Assembly (NCBI GenBank): GCA_017405805.1
Contig: JAFQZU010000005.1
Location: 184,308 to 248,307 of the forward strand
Length of the DNA: 64,000 nt
Direction: 5' to 3'
Origin: Lachnospiraceae bacterium
GTDB taxonomy: Bacteria > Bacillota > Clostridia > Lachnospirales > Lachnospiraceae
Numbering within the stretch: the first letter of the stretch is position 1; every line of letters starts with the position of its first letter. The notes under the pieces were generated by a model that saw only the letters and a list, made by a program, of their open reading frames with translations, did not search any database and was not told the origin of the DNA. A program made the translations under genes and the position numbers. This document shows positions 17,766 through 29,976 of this stretch, piece by piece.

Positions 17766-17773
17766 ATCCTTCG

Positions 17774-18754
17774 TCACTCCAAGGGGGAGGGACGCTCCCC
17801 GGCCTTTACGTGTTTATGTGTGAACAGATGGTCCTGGCAGTATTCCAGCCCGCCCTCGCACTTGGAGCAGAAGCGGAATTCCAGCTCCGGGTGGTCGACA
17901 TTGGTCCGGCCGCAGATCGCGCAGCGGTGGACCAGAGAGCCGCTCCGGCCGCCGAGGTCCTGTTTTCTCGCGTGTACGGGCCCTGCCCCGGCGCCGGGAT
18001 TTCTACCCTGCCCGGTGTTCCCGGCAAAAGGTCCCCTCTGTCTTTCACCGCCGGCTGCCGCGCGCCACGCCCTTCTTCTTTGTCCGGCGCGCAGGCCGTT
18101 TAACCCGCCGTTTCTCTCCAGCCAGAAGATGAGGAGATTTACGGCAGTGGCCGCGACGGCGAACCGCACGGGCGCGTTCCCCGTCACAAAGCCGTAGGCG
18201 AGGTAGGCGAGGTCAAGGAGCGCTATGTACTTGGCCTTGATCGGTACGAGAAAGAACAGGAGGAACTGTGCGTCCGGCATGGTCAGCGCGAAGGCGACGA
18301 TGATGCCGAGATTGATGTAGTAGGTGGAAAAAACGATGGAATACATGGATATATAGGTCTGCGCCCCGACGGTGTCGATGCCGGACGAAGCCGCGGTCAG
18401 ATAATAAAAGCCCATCCACAAAAAGGCGCTCACCACCATCAGCAGCATGCCGCGCAGAATGAAGACGTTGTACTTCCACGTCCCCCAGATCCGCTCCAGC
18501 GCGTTCCCTATGCTGTAGTAGCAAAAGAGCATGATGGCCATGGAAAACACACTGCTGTATCCGGGCAGCACGAGTAGCCAGGAGACCAGGCGCCAGATCT
18601 GGCCGTGCATGATCGCATAGGGGTTCAGCGTCACCATATATAATAATGAAGGTTTCAAATAGGCGATCATGAAACCGATCGCGTACATGATGATCATGAC
18701 CATCGTAAGATTGCGGATGGCGTATCTGCCGAACTTTCTCTCAAGATTATCCAT
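17774..18754 (-). CDS. Rhomboid-fold membrane protein with C-terminal zinc-ribbon-like domain
   Basis: 326 residues. About six membrane segments occupy residues 15-215 with the rhomboid-like feature of MHGQIWRLVSWLL in the first half. The catalytic GxSG serine motif of active rhomboids is not visible, so it may be a pseudoprotease. A Gly/Arg-rich linker (~220-270) leads to a C-terminal cytoplasmic module with CAIC, CSKC and CQDH pairs that could bind zinc. Translationally linked to the downstream sigma-like gene. Confidence 0.7.
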   Translation of the reverse strand: MDNLERKFGRYAIRNLTMVMIIMYAIGFMIAYLKPSLLYMVTLNPYAIMHGQIWRLVSWLLVLPGYSSVFSMAIMLFCYYSIGNALERIWGTWKYNVFILRGMLLMVVSAFLWMGFYYLTAASSGIDTVGAQTYISMYSIVFSTYYINLGIIVAFALTMPDAQFLLFFLVPIKAKYIALLDLAYLAYGFVTGNAPVRFAVAATAVNLLIFWLERNGGLNGLRAGQRRRAWRAAAGGERQRGPFAGNTGQGRNPGAGAGPVHARKQDLGGRSGSLVHRCAICGRTNVDHPELEFRFCSKCEGGLEYCQDHLFTHKHVKAGERPSPLE

Positions 18755-18823
18755 AAAAACCTCTCAGGGACGCCTGCCGTAAAAAGCGGGGCGTCATTGT
18801 TTTTTCGGTAAGTAATTCTATCC

Positions 18824-18852
18824 ATTCTATCATTACGCCCTGCAATTGTAAA
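18824..18852 (-). promoter_or_regulatory. Probable promoter of the rhomboid-like/sigma-like pair
   Basis: Minus strand TTTACA (18847-18852), 17 bp, TAGAAT (18824-18829), about 70 bp upstream of the first start codon. Confidence 0.5.
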
Positions 18853-18884
18853 CTGCTTCGGGGCCCGCCCCGGATTTCCCGCTG

Positions 18885-18913
18885 TTGCATTTTGAGGGGC
18901 GCTGTCATATAAT
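18885..18913 (+). promoter_or_regulatory. Promoter of the acyl-CoA dehydratase activase-like gene
   Basis: TTGCAT (18885-18890), exactly 17 bp, TATAAT (18908-18913). It argues that translation starts downstream of 18920 rather than at the ATG codons inside the promoter region. Confidence 0.7.
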
Positions 18914-18989
18914 GCTAATTCAGAAGATTGCGTACAACTCATATGTTTCGGTCCGTTTTTCCGGACACGGGAAAAGGAGTATCAGAATA

Positions 18990-21900
18990 TTGGACACCAG
19001 AGATTGTCTGCTCGGAATAGATATTGGATCCACCACTGTCAAGATCGCCATCATGGACCAGGAGCACCATCTGCTCTTTGCGGATTACAGAAGGCACCAC
19101 GCCGACATCAGGGGCACCCTGTCCGACCTGGTGAGCGAAGCGCTTGACCAGCTCGGCGACAAGGTCGTGCATCCCGTCATAACGGGCTCCGGCGGCCTTA
19201 CCCTCGCCAATCACTTACAGACGCCTTTCGTGCAGGAAGTCGTCGCGGTATCCTCTGCCCTGGAGCACTTTGCGCCGCAGACGGACGTCGCCATCGAACT
19301 GGGCGGGGAAGACGCCAAAATCATATATTTTGAGAACGGAACGGTCGAACAGCGCATGAACGGCATCTGCGCGGGAGGGACCGGCTCTTTTATCGACCAG
19401 ATGGCTTCCCTTTTGCAGACGGACGCCGCGGGGCTCAACGAGTATGCAAAGAGCTATCGCTCCCTGTACACCATCGCCGCAAGGTGCGGCGTGTTCGCCA
19501 AATCCGACATCCAGCCCCTCATCAACGAGGGTGCCACCAAGGAGGACCTGGCAGCCTCCATTTTCCAGGCTGTCGTGAACCAGACCATCAGCGGACTTGC
19601 CTGCGGCAAGCCCATTCGCGGACACGTGGCCTTCCTCGGCGGACCGCTCCACTTCCTGCCCGAGCTTAAGCGGGCCTTCATCCGCACGCTCAAGCTGGAT
19701 AAGGACCACGCGCTCAGCCCTAAAAACTCGCATCTTTTTGCCGCGATGGGCAGCGCCATGAACGCCGTCGCGGACGTTAAGCTGCCTCTCTCCGAGATGA
19801 AGGAAAGGCTGCAGAGCGACATTCATATGGAATTTGAGATCGGGCGAATGGATCCGCTCTTTTCCTCCGAGGAGGACTATGAGGCTTTCCGCGCCCGCCA
19901 TGCCTGCGCATGCGTGCAGAAAGCGGATCTCTCCTCCTATCACGGAAACTGCTATCTGGGCATCGACGCCGGCTCCACCACCACCAAGCTCGCGCTTGTC
20001 GGCGAGGACGGCTCCTTACTGTATTCCTTCTACAGCGGCAACGAGGGGAGCCCTCTCAAGACGGCCATCCGCTCCATGGCGGAGATCCAGAAGCTCCTGC
20101 CCCCGGACGCGAAGATCGTCCGGAGCTGCTCGACCGGATATGGCGAAGCCCTCCTGAAAGCGGCTTTTCTCCTGGACGAAGGAGAGGTCGAGACCATCGC
20201 GCACTACTATGCCGCCGCCTTTTTTGACCCGGACGTGGACTGCATCCTCGACATCGGCGGACAGGACATGAAATGCATCCGCATCAAAAATCACGCCGTG
20301 GACAACGTGCTGCTCAACGAGGCCTGCTCCTCCGGGTGCGGCTCCTTCATCGAGACCTTTGCGAAATCCCTCGACTACAGTGTGCAGGATTTTGCCGCTG
20401 CGGCGCTGTTTGCAAAGCATCCCATCGATCTGGGCACCCGCTGCACGGTATTTATGAACTCCCGCGTCAAACAGGCGCAGAAGGAGGGCGCGGACGTCTC
20501 CGACATCTCCGCCGGCCTCGCCTACTCCGTCATCAAGAACGCGCTCTTTAAGGTCATCAAAGTCTCCGATGCCTCCCAGCTGGGCGAAAATATTGTCGTC
20601 CAGGGCGGCACCTTCTACAACGACGCCGTTCTCCGCGCGCTGGAGATCATTGCGGAGGGAGACGTGATCCGACCCGATATCGCCGGCATTATGGGCGCTT
20701 TCGGCGCCGCTCTGATCGCGCGCGAGCGCTATGACGGCGTCACGCCTTCTACCATGCTCAGCTTCAGCGAGATCGAGAGCCTGCAGTACGAGACCACTCT
20801 CCGTCCCTGCGGAAAGTGCACCAACAACTGCCGCCTCACGGTCAACCGCTTCAACGGCGAGAGAGAATTCATCTCCGGAAACCGCTGCGAGAGGGGGCTT
20901 GGCAAGGAGCGCCGCCGCAGCGATATCCCCAACCTTTACAAGTACAAGCTGGGAAGGATCTTCCGCTACAGACCGCTTCCCGAGGCCCTCGCCTCGCGGG
21001 GGACCGTCGGTATCCCGCGCGTTTTGAACATGTACGAGGATTACCCTTTCTGGTTTACGTTTTTTACCAAACTCCATTACCGGGTCGTGCTCTCGCCCCT
21101 GTCGACGCACAAGACCTATGAGATGGGCATCGAATCGATTCCGAGCGAATCGGAATGCTATCCCGCAAAAATAGCCCACGGCCACATCGTCTGGCTCATG
21201 AGCCATAACGTCGACTTCATCTTCTATCCTTCGCTCTTCTACGAGCGCAGGGAGATCAAAGACGCCGACAATTACTACAACTGCCCCATCGTCACTTCCT
21301 ATCCGGAGAACATCCGCAACAACGTGGAGGAGATCGGAAGCGGGGAAGTCACCTTCCGCAATCCCTTCATGGCCTTTACCAGCCCTGATACCATCTCGGA
21401 GGCCCTGTGCAAAGAGTTTACGGAGATCCCGGAGGCAGAGCTCCGCGCCGCGGTGCAGGCGGGCTGGGACGAACTCCGCCGCTGCAGGGAGGACATTCAG
21501 AATAAGGGCGAAGAAGTGCTGCGCTACATGGAAGACCACCACTGCAAAGGCATCGTCCTCGCAGGGCGCCCCTACCATCTGGATCCCGAGATCAACCACG
21601 GCATTCCCGAGATGATCACGTCCTACGGCATCGCCGTGCTGTCGGAGGATTCCATCTCGCATCTGGGCACGCCGGAGAGACCGATCACGGTCCTGGACCA
21701 GTGGATGTATCACTCCCGCCTCTACGCGGCGGCGAGCTATGTCCGCACCAGGGACGACCTTGATCTGATTCAGCTCAACTCCTTCGGCTGCGGCCTCGAC
21801 GCAGTGACGACGGACCAGGTGAACGATATCCTCGCCGGCTCCGACAAAATATACACCTGCCTCAAGATCGACGAAGTCAACAATCTCGGCAGTGCCAGGA

Positions 21901-23240
21901 TCCGCGTGCGCTCCCTGATCGCCGCGATCCGGATCAGGGATGAGAACGGGACACGTGCCGCCGTTCGCTCCTCCTCCATCCACAAGGTGTCCTTCACCCA
22001 GGAGATGCGAAAGAACTATACGATCCTTTGCCCGCAGATGTCGCCCATTCACTTTGAGCTGATGGAACCGGCCCTGCGTGCCTGCGGCTACAATCTTGTG
22101 GTACTGCCCAACGACAACCGCCGCGCGGTGGATTTCGGCCTCAAATATGTCAACAACGACGCCTGCTACCCTTCCCTCTTCGTCGTGGGACAGATCATGG
22201 AGGCGCTCGACTCCGGCAAATACGACCTGAACAAGACCGCCGTGATCATGTCGCAGACAGGAGGCGGCTGCAGGGCGTCCAACTACGTCGGTTTCATCAG
22301 AAGGGCGCTCAGAAAAGCCGGCATGGAGCAGATCCCGGTCATTTCCGCCAACCTCTCCGGCCTGGAGGAGAACCCCGGTTTCCAGATCGGATTCAAGGAG
22401 TTTTCGCGCGTGGCCTACGCCGCTATTTTTGGCGACGTCATGATGCGCTGCGTCTATCGGATGCGTCCCTATGAACTGGAGAAGGGAAGCGTCAACGCGC
22501 TCCACAGCAAGTGGAAGGAGCGCTGCATCCATTATCTCATGCATACCACCGGCCTGAATGTGCCCAGAGTCCACCGGATGTGCATCCAGATGATCCGCGA
22601 ATTCGACCGGATCCCCGTGAGCGAAGAGCGCAAGCCCCGCGTGGGGATCGTCGGAGAGATCCTGGTCAAGTATGCCCCTGCGGCCAACAACTACCTGGTC
22701 GACCTTCTCGAGCAGGAGGGCGCCGAGGCCAACGTCCCCGATCTCATGGGCTTCATGCTCTACTGCTTCTACAACCAGGTATACAAGGCGGAGCACCTCG
22801 GGACCAGCAAAAAGACCGCCCGCAATTCCACCAGGGCGATCCATCTGATCGAAGGACTGCTGAAGCCGGTCTACAAAGCCTATGAGCAGAGCGTCCACTT
22901 CGAGGCGCCGGCGAGCATTTACGACATCGTCCGCTACGCCGAGCCCATCGTTTCCATCGGCAACCAGACCGGCGAAGGATGGTTCCTCACCGGTGAAATG
23001 GTCGAGCTGATCAAGAGCGGCGTGGAGAACATCGTCTGCATCCAGCCCTTTGGCTGCCTGCCCAACCACGTCGTTGGCAAAGGCGTGATCAAAAAGATCC
23101 GCACCATGTACCCCCGCGCCAATATCGCCGCGGTAGACTATGATCCGGGTGCCAGTGAAGTCAACCAGCTCAACCGCATCAAGCTCATGCTGGCCACCGC
23201 AGTCAAGCGCCTCGATGAGCCGGTCTCTATCACGAGCTGA
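18990..23240 (+). CDS. Giant 2-hydroxyacyl-CoA dehydratase activase-related protein (two ASKHA domains plus DUF2229)
   Basis: About 1416 residues. Two BcrA/BadF/HgdC-type ATPase domains stand in tandem (LGIDIGSTTVK near residue 6 and LGIDAGSTTTK near 325), each with the GGQD/GGED and Cys-containing CSSGCGSF- or GTGSF-type loops that hold the [4Fe-4S] cluster in HgdC. Then come CGKCTNNC, the DUF2229 region and a C-terminal part resembling the dehydratase subunits. HgdC-type activators inject a low-potential electron into 2-hydroxyacyl-CoA dehydratases; the role of this fused form is not known to me. Start: TTG 18990, 10 nt after AAAGGAG (18973-18979), is favoured because upstream ATGs fall at or before the promoter. 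Confidence 0.82.
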   Translation: MDTRDCLLGIDIGSTTVKIAIMDQEHHLLFADYRRHHADIRGTLSDLVSEALDQLGDKVVHPVITGSGGLTLANHLQTPFVQEVVAVSSALEHFAPQTDVAIELGGEDAKIIYFENGTVEQRMNGICAGGTGSFIDQMASLLQTDAAGLNEYAKSYRSLYTIAARCGVFAKSDIQPLINEGATKEDLAASIFQAVVNQTISGLACGKPIRGHVAFLGGPLHFLPELKRAFIRTLKLDKDHALSPKNSHLFAAMGSAMNAVADVKLPLSEMKERLQSDIHMEFEIGRMDPLFSSEEDYEAFRARHACACVQKADLSSYHGNCYLGIDAGSTTTKLALVGEDGSLLYSFYSGNEGSPLKTAIRSMAEIQKLLPPDAKIVRSCSTGYGEALLKAAFLLDEGEVETIAHYYAAAFFDPDVDCILDIGGQDMKCIRIKNHAVDNVLLNEACSSGCGSFIETFAKSLDYSVQDFAAAALFAKHPIDLGTRCTVFMNSRVKQAQKEGADVSDISAGLAYSVIKNALFKVIKVSDASQLGENIVVQGGTFYNDAVLRALEIIAEGDVIRPDIAGIMGAFGAALIARERYDGVTPSTMLSFSEIESLQYETTLRPCGKCTNNCRLTVNRFNGEREFISGNRCERGLGKERRRSDIPNLYKYKLGRIFRYRPLPEALASRGTVGIPRVLNMYEDYPFWFTFFTKLHYRVVLSPLSTHKTYEMGIESIPSESECYPAKIAHGHIVWLMSHNVDFIFYPSLFYERREIKDADNYYNCPIVTSYPENIRNNVEEIGSGEVTFRNPFMAFTSPDTISEALCKEFTEIPEAELRAAVQAGWDELRRCREDIQNKGEEVLRYMEDHHCKGIVLAGRPYHLDPEINHGIPEMITSYGIAVLSEDSISHLGTPERPITVLDQWMYHSRLYAAASYVRTRDDLDLIQLNSFGCGLDAVTTDQVNDILAGSDKIYTCLKIDEVNNLGSARIRVRSLIAAIRIRDENGTRAAVRSSSIHKVSFTQEMRKNYTILCPQMSPIHFELMEPALRACGYNLVVLPNDNRRAVDFGLKYVNNDACYPSLFVVGQIMEALDSGKYDLNKTAVIMSQTGGGCRASNYVGFIRRALRKAGMEQIPVISANLSGLEENPGFQIGFKEFSRVAYAAIFGDVMMRCVYRMRPYELEKGSVNALHSKWKERCIHYLMHTTGLNVPRVHRMCIQMIREFDRIPVSEERKPRVGIVGEILVKYAPAANNYLVDLLEQEGAEANVPDLMGFMLYCFYNQVYKAEHLGTSKKTARNSTRAIHLIEGLLKPVYKAYEQSVHFEAPASIYDIVRYAEPIVSIGNQTGEGWFLTGEMVELIKSGVENIVCIQPFGCLPNHVVGKGVIKKIRTMYPRANIAAVDYDPGASEVNQLNRIKLMLATAVKRLDEPVSITS

Positions 23241-23304
23241 GGCACCGTTCCCCAGGCTGAGGCATTGTACGCCATTTATACATGCGGGCCGGTTTTCTTT
23301 GGGC

Positions 23305-23899
23305 AAAAAAAATAAAGCACAGAATCGGAAAGGGTATTCATCATCTTCGTGATCAATACCCTTTCCTAATGTACTTTGTCCAATGGATTATACCTCCGTA
23401 GTACATTCTGTCTCCCGTTCTCTTTCCACCTTTTTCCTTTGTACTGATTGTACTGTGACGCCTTTTCGGAGATTTCTATATAAATCTGACTTCTCGTCAT
23501 CGGTCTGTAATCGATCTCCCTGCCTCAGCCGCTTGTTCTTTCAAGAACTTACCTGCATCTTATGACCTACTGTCTGATCGGTACGATGATCTGAAACCAC
23601 TACTGCCTGATCCCCTCCGACAGCTCCCTGTTTCTCATCCTGTACCTTTCCGGTTTCCGGTCTACCTTCACCTGCAGATTTTTATCTTCCGAATGCTTGT
23701 CTCTTCGGCCTGGATCTCATTCTCCAAAAAACGGATCCGTCACTTCATTATGTACTCGATTGCGGAATACGATATTAAGTTGTCGTTGCTCCTTTAAATC
23801 CTAGGATTAATTGATTTCTCGGTTTTGTTACCTTCCTTTCTTCTTCCCATCCAGAAGAGTTTCGGTGAACTTCTCGTCACCTTTATGTCCTCTCTTGTT
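23305..23899 (-). ncRNA. Candidate large structured non-coding RNA
   Basis: The 814-bp gap between two genes holds no convincing ORF on either strand and is visibly richer in A+T than its neighbours. The minus strand carries a consensus promoter (23906-23934) reading into it. About 590 nt later a perfect 12-bp stem (23327-23338 with 23355-23366) and a T-rich run (23305-23316) could end the RNA. Many short hairpins lie between, for example GTTCT/AGAAC, GTAC/GTAC, GATTT/AAATC, and a TGTACT...AGTACA pairing near the 3' end. Size resembles known large ornate RNAs such as ROOL or OLE, but I cannot identify the class from memory, and no OLE-associated gene is adjacent. Confidence 0.5.
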
Positions 23900-23905
23900 G
23901 TATTT

Positions 23906-23934
23906 ACTATACTATAATGGTTTGCATTTGTCAA
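23906..23934 (-). promoter_or_regulatory. Consensus promoter of the candidate RNA
   Basis: Minus strand TTGACA (23929-23934), 17-bp spacer, TATAGT (23906-23911). No open reading frame with a ribosome site follows, which is the main reason to propose a non-coding transcript. Confidence 0.7.
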
Positions 23935-23997
23935 TAAATTGATTCGCAAATATATTTGTTTTCTGATTATTCAGATATTTTCTGACAATTTTCTAAA

Positions 23998-24028
23998 CAA
24001 AAAACTGCCGCAGCACAAGCTGCGGCAG
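23998..24028 (-). terminator. Terminator after glyA
   Basis: Perfect 10-bp GC-rich stem (24005-24014 with 24019-24028), 4-nt loop, followed on the minus strand by six or more T. It lies about 27 bp past the glyA stop. Confidence 0.93.
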
Positions 24029-24054
24029 CCACCTCATTTCAATATAGATCCTGC

Positions 24055-25293
24055 TCACTGGATCGGATACTTGTCCGTGATCTCCCTGATGATCGCCCTT
24101 GCCTCTTCGATGCCTGCTTCCTGCTTCTTGATCACTAAGGCAATTGCCTCCGCTACGCGGTCGAAGTCCTCTGTATTAAGGCCCCTCGATGTGGCGGCCG
24201 GTGTGCCGAGACGGATACCGCTGGTCACGAAGGGAGATCTTGTCTCCTTGGGAATGGTATTCTTGTTGGCCGTGATGTGTGCCTCGTCAAGCCACTTCTC
24301 CACCTGCTTGCCGGTGAGGTCATAGCGGTTGAGGTCCACGAGCATCAGGTGATTGTCAGTGCCGCCGGAGACGATGTCGATATCGCGTGCCATGAGGCCT
24401 TTGCACAGCGCCTGTGCATTGTCCTTGACATTCTGCATATAGACCTTGAAGGAGGGATCCAGCGCTTCCTGGAAGCAGACTGCCTTGGCAGCGATCACAT
24501 GCTCGAGAGGGCCGCCCTGGGTGCCCGGGAACACAGCCTTGTTGAAGTTATACTTCTCTGCCGCTTCTTTATTGGCAAGGATCATGCCGCCCCTGGGTCC
24601 GCGCAGCGTCTTGTGGGTCGTGGTGGTGACCACGTCCGCGTACGGGAACGGATTGGGATGAAGGCCCGTGACGACAAGGCCCGCGATGTGCGCGATATCC
24701 GCCATGAGTACGGCGCCGCAGAGGTCAGCCGCCTCTCTGAATTTGGCAAAGTCAATGGTCCTGGCATAGGCGGAAGCGCCGGCGATGATCATCTTCGGCC
24801 TGTGCTCCATGACCAGTCTCTTGAGCTCGTCATAATCGATAAAACCGTTCTCATCCACGCCGTAAGGAACGACGTTGAAATAAGTGCCGGACATATTCGC
24901 GCTGCTGCCGTGCGTGAGGTGTCCGCCCTGATTGAGATTCATTCCCATCAGAGTATCACCGGGCTTAAGCACGGCGAACTGGACCGCCATATTGGCCTGC
25001 GCGCCGGAGTGGGGCTGTACGTTGGCGTAGTCGCAGCCAAAGAGCTTTTTGGCGCGCTCGATTGCCAGCGTCTCGATCTCATCCACGACATAGCAGCCGC
25101 CGTAGTAGCGCTTGCCGGAATAGCCTTCTGCATATTTATTCGTGAGAGGACTTCCCATCGCAGCCATAACGGCTTTGCTTACCCAGTTCTCGGAAGCGAT
25201 CAGCTCGATGTGAGCGTTCTGGCGGGCAATTTCCTTTTCAATGGCCTCTGCGATCGCGGGATCTGTTCTCCTGACTTCTTCCAATGAATACAT
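24055..25293 (-). CDS. glyA: Serine hydroxymethyltransferase
   Basis: 412 residues. PLP enzyme that interconverts serine and glycine with tetrahydrofolate, feeding one-carbon units to purine synthesis. Seen: [40 protein letters not shown], and the PLP-lysine motif [18 protein letters not shown] 25293 is chosen; AGGAGG lies 12 nt upstream, slightly far. It carries its own promoter and terminator, so it is probably a single-gene unit. Confidence 0.96.
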   Translation of the reverse strand: MYSLEEVRRTDPAIAEAIEKEIARQNAHIELIASENWVSKAVMAAMGSPLTNKYAEGYSGKRYYGGCYVVDEIETLAIERAKKLFGCDYANVQPHSGAQANMAVQFAVLKPGDTLMGMNLNQGGHLTHGSSANMSGTYFNVVPYGVDENGFIDYDELKRLVMEHRPKMIIAGASAYARTIDFAKFREAADLCGAVLMADIAHIAGLVVTGLHPNPFPYADVVTTTTHKTLRGPRGGMILANKEAAEKYNFNKAVFPGTQGGPLEHVIAAKAVCFQEALDPSFKVYMQNVKDNAQALCKGLMARDIDIVSGGTDNHLMLVDLNRYDLTGKQVEKWLDEAHITANKNTIPKETRSPFVTSGIRLGTPAATSRGLNTEDFDRVAEAIALVIKKQEAGIEEARAIIREITDKYPIQ

Positions 25294-25331
25294 CTGTAAT
25301 TCATACCTCCTATATTGAGCGCTTTCCTCTA

Positions 25332-25360
25332 AGTATAGCAAGCAGATTTTTGAAGGGCAA
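25332..25360 (-). promoter_or_regulatory. Promoter of glyA
   Basis: Minus strand TTGCCC (25355-25360), 17 bp, TATACT (25332-25337) with a TGC extension. Confidence 0.6.
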
Positions 25361-25470
25361 TACGTCTTTTTGCATGAGAAAATATCAGGTTTTCAAAAAA
25401 ATTTGTAAATATACATGAATATGAACATAGGAAGCGCATGAATCCGCCTTACATTCGTCAAAAAAAATCC

Positions 25471-25499
25471 TTGTTGCAGAGAACGTTTATCTCTATAAT
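25471..25499 (+). promoter_or_regulatory. Promoter of carB
   Basis: TTGTTG (25471-25476), 17 bp, TATAAT (25494-25499), leaving a ~65-nt leader before carB. I see no PyrR-type or other attenuator in it. Confidence 0.6.
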
Positions 25500-25571
25500 A
25501 GTTAGGAAAAAAAAATTAACCATGCGGCAGAGATGAAAAAGAGACAACAATAAAGGAAGTGTGAGGTAAAG

Positions 25572-28800
<3,229 letters not shown>

Positions 28801-28808
<8 letters not shown>

Positions 28809-29886
28809 CAGCAACCTGTCAATGAAAAAAGCACTGATTGCCATGAGCGGCGGGGTGGACTCGTCGCTTGCGGCGCTGCTGACCAAAAATGCCGGACTGG
28901 AATGCGTGGGCTGCACCATGAAGCTGTACAGCAGCGAGGAGATCGGTCTTTCGCGCACTCACACCTGCTGCAGTCTTGATGACGTTGCGGATGCCAGGAG
29001 CGTTGCTTACAAGATCGGCATCCCCTACTATGTCTTCAACTTCACTGAGGATTTTCAGAAAAAGGTGATCGACCGGTTCGTCTGCTCCTACGAGTGCGGA
29101 CTTACGCCCAATCCCTGCATCGACTGCAACCGCTTCATGAAATTTGACAAGCTGTTTGACCGCGCGAAGATTCTCGGCTGCGACTATGTCGTGACCGGCC
29201 ATTATGCCCGCATTGAAAAACAGGACGGCGGGTACGTGCTGAAAAAGGCTTTGGATGAGACAAAAGACCAGAGCTACGTGCTCTACTCCATGACGCAGGA
29301 GCAGCTGGCACACACGCTGTTTCCGCTGGGGAACATGCAGAAATCCGAAGTTCGAAGGCTCGCGGAGGAAAACCGCTTTATCAACGCCGCAAAGCCGGAC
29401 AGCCAGGATATCTGCTTTGTGCCGGATGGCGATTACGGTGCTTTTCTGGAGAGATATACCGGAAAGAAATATGCGCCGGGTCCGTTTCTTGATACAGAAG
29501 GAAATGTCCTCGGAACCCACAAGGGAACCGTGCGCTATACCATCGGCCAGAGAAAAGGGCTGGGGATCGCATTCGGGAAGCCGATGTATGTCAAAAGCAT
29601 CGATGTTCAGAACAATACGGTGACGCTTGCAGAAAATCAGGAGCTGTATTCCGACGTGCTGACAGCAAATGAATTCCATTGGATCAGCGGCCGGATCCCG
29701 CCTGCCGAGGTCAGGTGCAAGGCAAAGATCCGGTATCGGCATGCAGAACAGAGTGCGGCCGCTTATCCGCAGCCGGACGGTAAGGTAAAGATCGTGTTCG
29801 ACCAGCCGCAGCGGGCCATCACGCCCGGCCAGGCCGTCGTACTGTACGACGGCGACGTCGTTCTTGGCGGCGGCAGGATTATGTGA
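28801..29886 (+). CDS. mnmA: tRNA-specific 2-thiouridylase MnmA
   Basis: 361 residues from a TTG start. Thiolates U34 of the Lys/Glu/Gln tRNAs. Seen: the PP-loop AMSGGVDSSLAALL, NPCIDCNRFMKFD (first catalytic Cys), YVVTGHYAR, KDQSYVLYSM, and PDSQDICFVPDGDYG (second catalytic Cys). The TTG at 28801 has AAGGAG at 28791-28796; an ATG at 28822 has no ribosome site, so TTG is preferred. Overlap with carB suggests one transcript. Confidence 0.92.
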
Positions 29887-29913
29887 CCATTAAGAATTGA
29901 ACATTAAAAAAAT

Positions 29914-29972
29914 GCAATAAAGAGGCGTATGCATTCACCCACGGGTGTCTGCATACGCCTCTTCTGTTTTTT
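29914..29972. terminator. Bidirectional terminator between mnmA and the LCP gene
   Basis: A perfect 13-bp stem (29921-29933 with 29950-29962) with a second inner CACCC/GGGTG stem, flanked by TTTTTT on the plus side and a T-rich tract on the minus side. It serves two convergent genes. Confidence 0.88.
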
Positions 29973-29976
29973 GCCG

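Noticed and set aside
20016-23306. 1096-codon ORF antisense to the activase-like gene
   Set aside because: Composition (many Val, Asp, His, Gly, Arg) is typical of the opposite-strand shadow of a GC-rich gene; no ribosome site or motif.
23383-23565. 60-codon ORF on the plus strand in the 23.2-24.0 kb gap
   Set aside because: Ser/Phe/Leu-rich without ribosome site, and the minus-strand promoter and hairpins argue for a non-coding RNA instead.
23305-23899. RNase P RNA, tmRNA or 6S RNA
   Set aside because: None of the signature segments I know (GAGGAAAGUCC, ACAGAAA, tmRNA tag and CCA end) can be seen.
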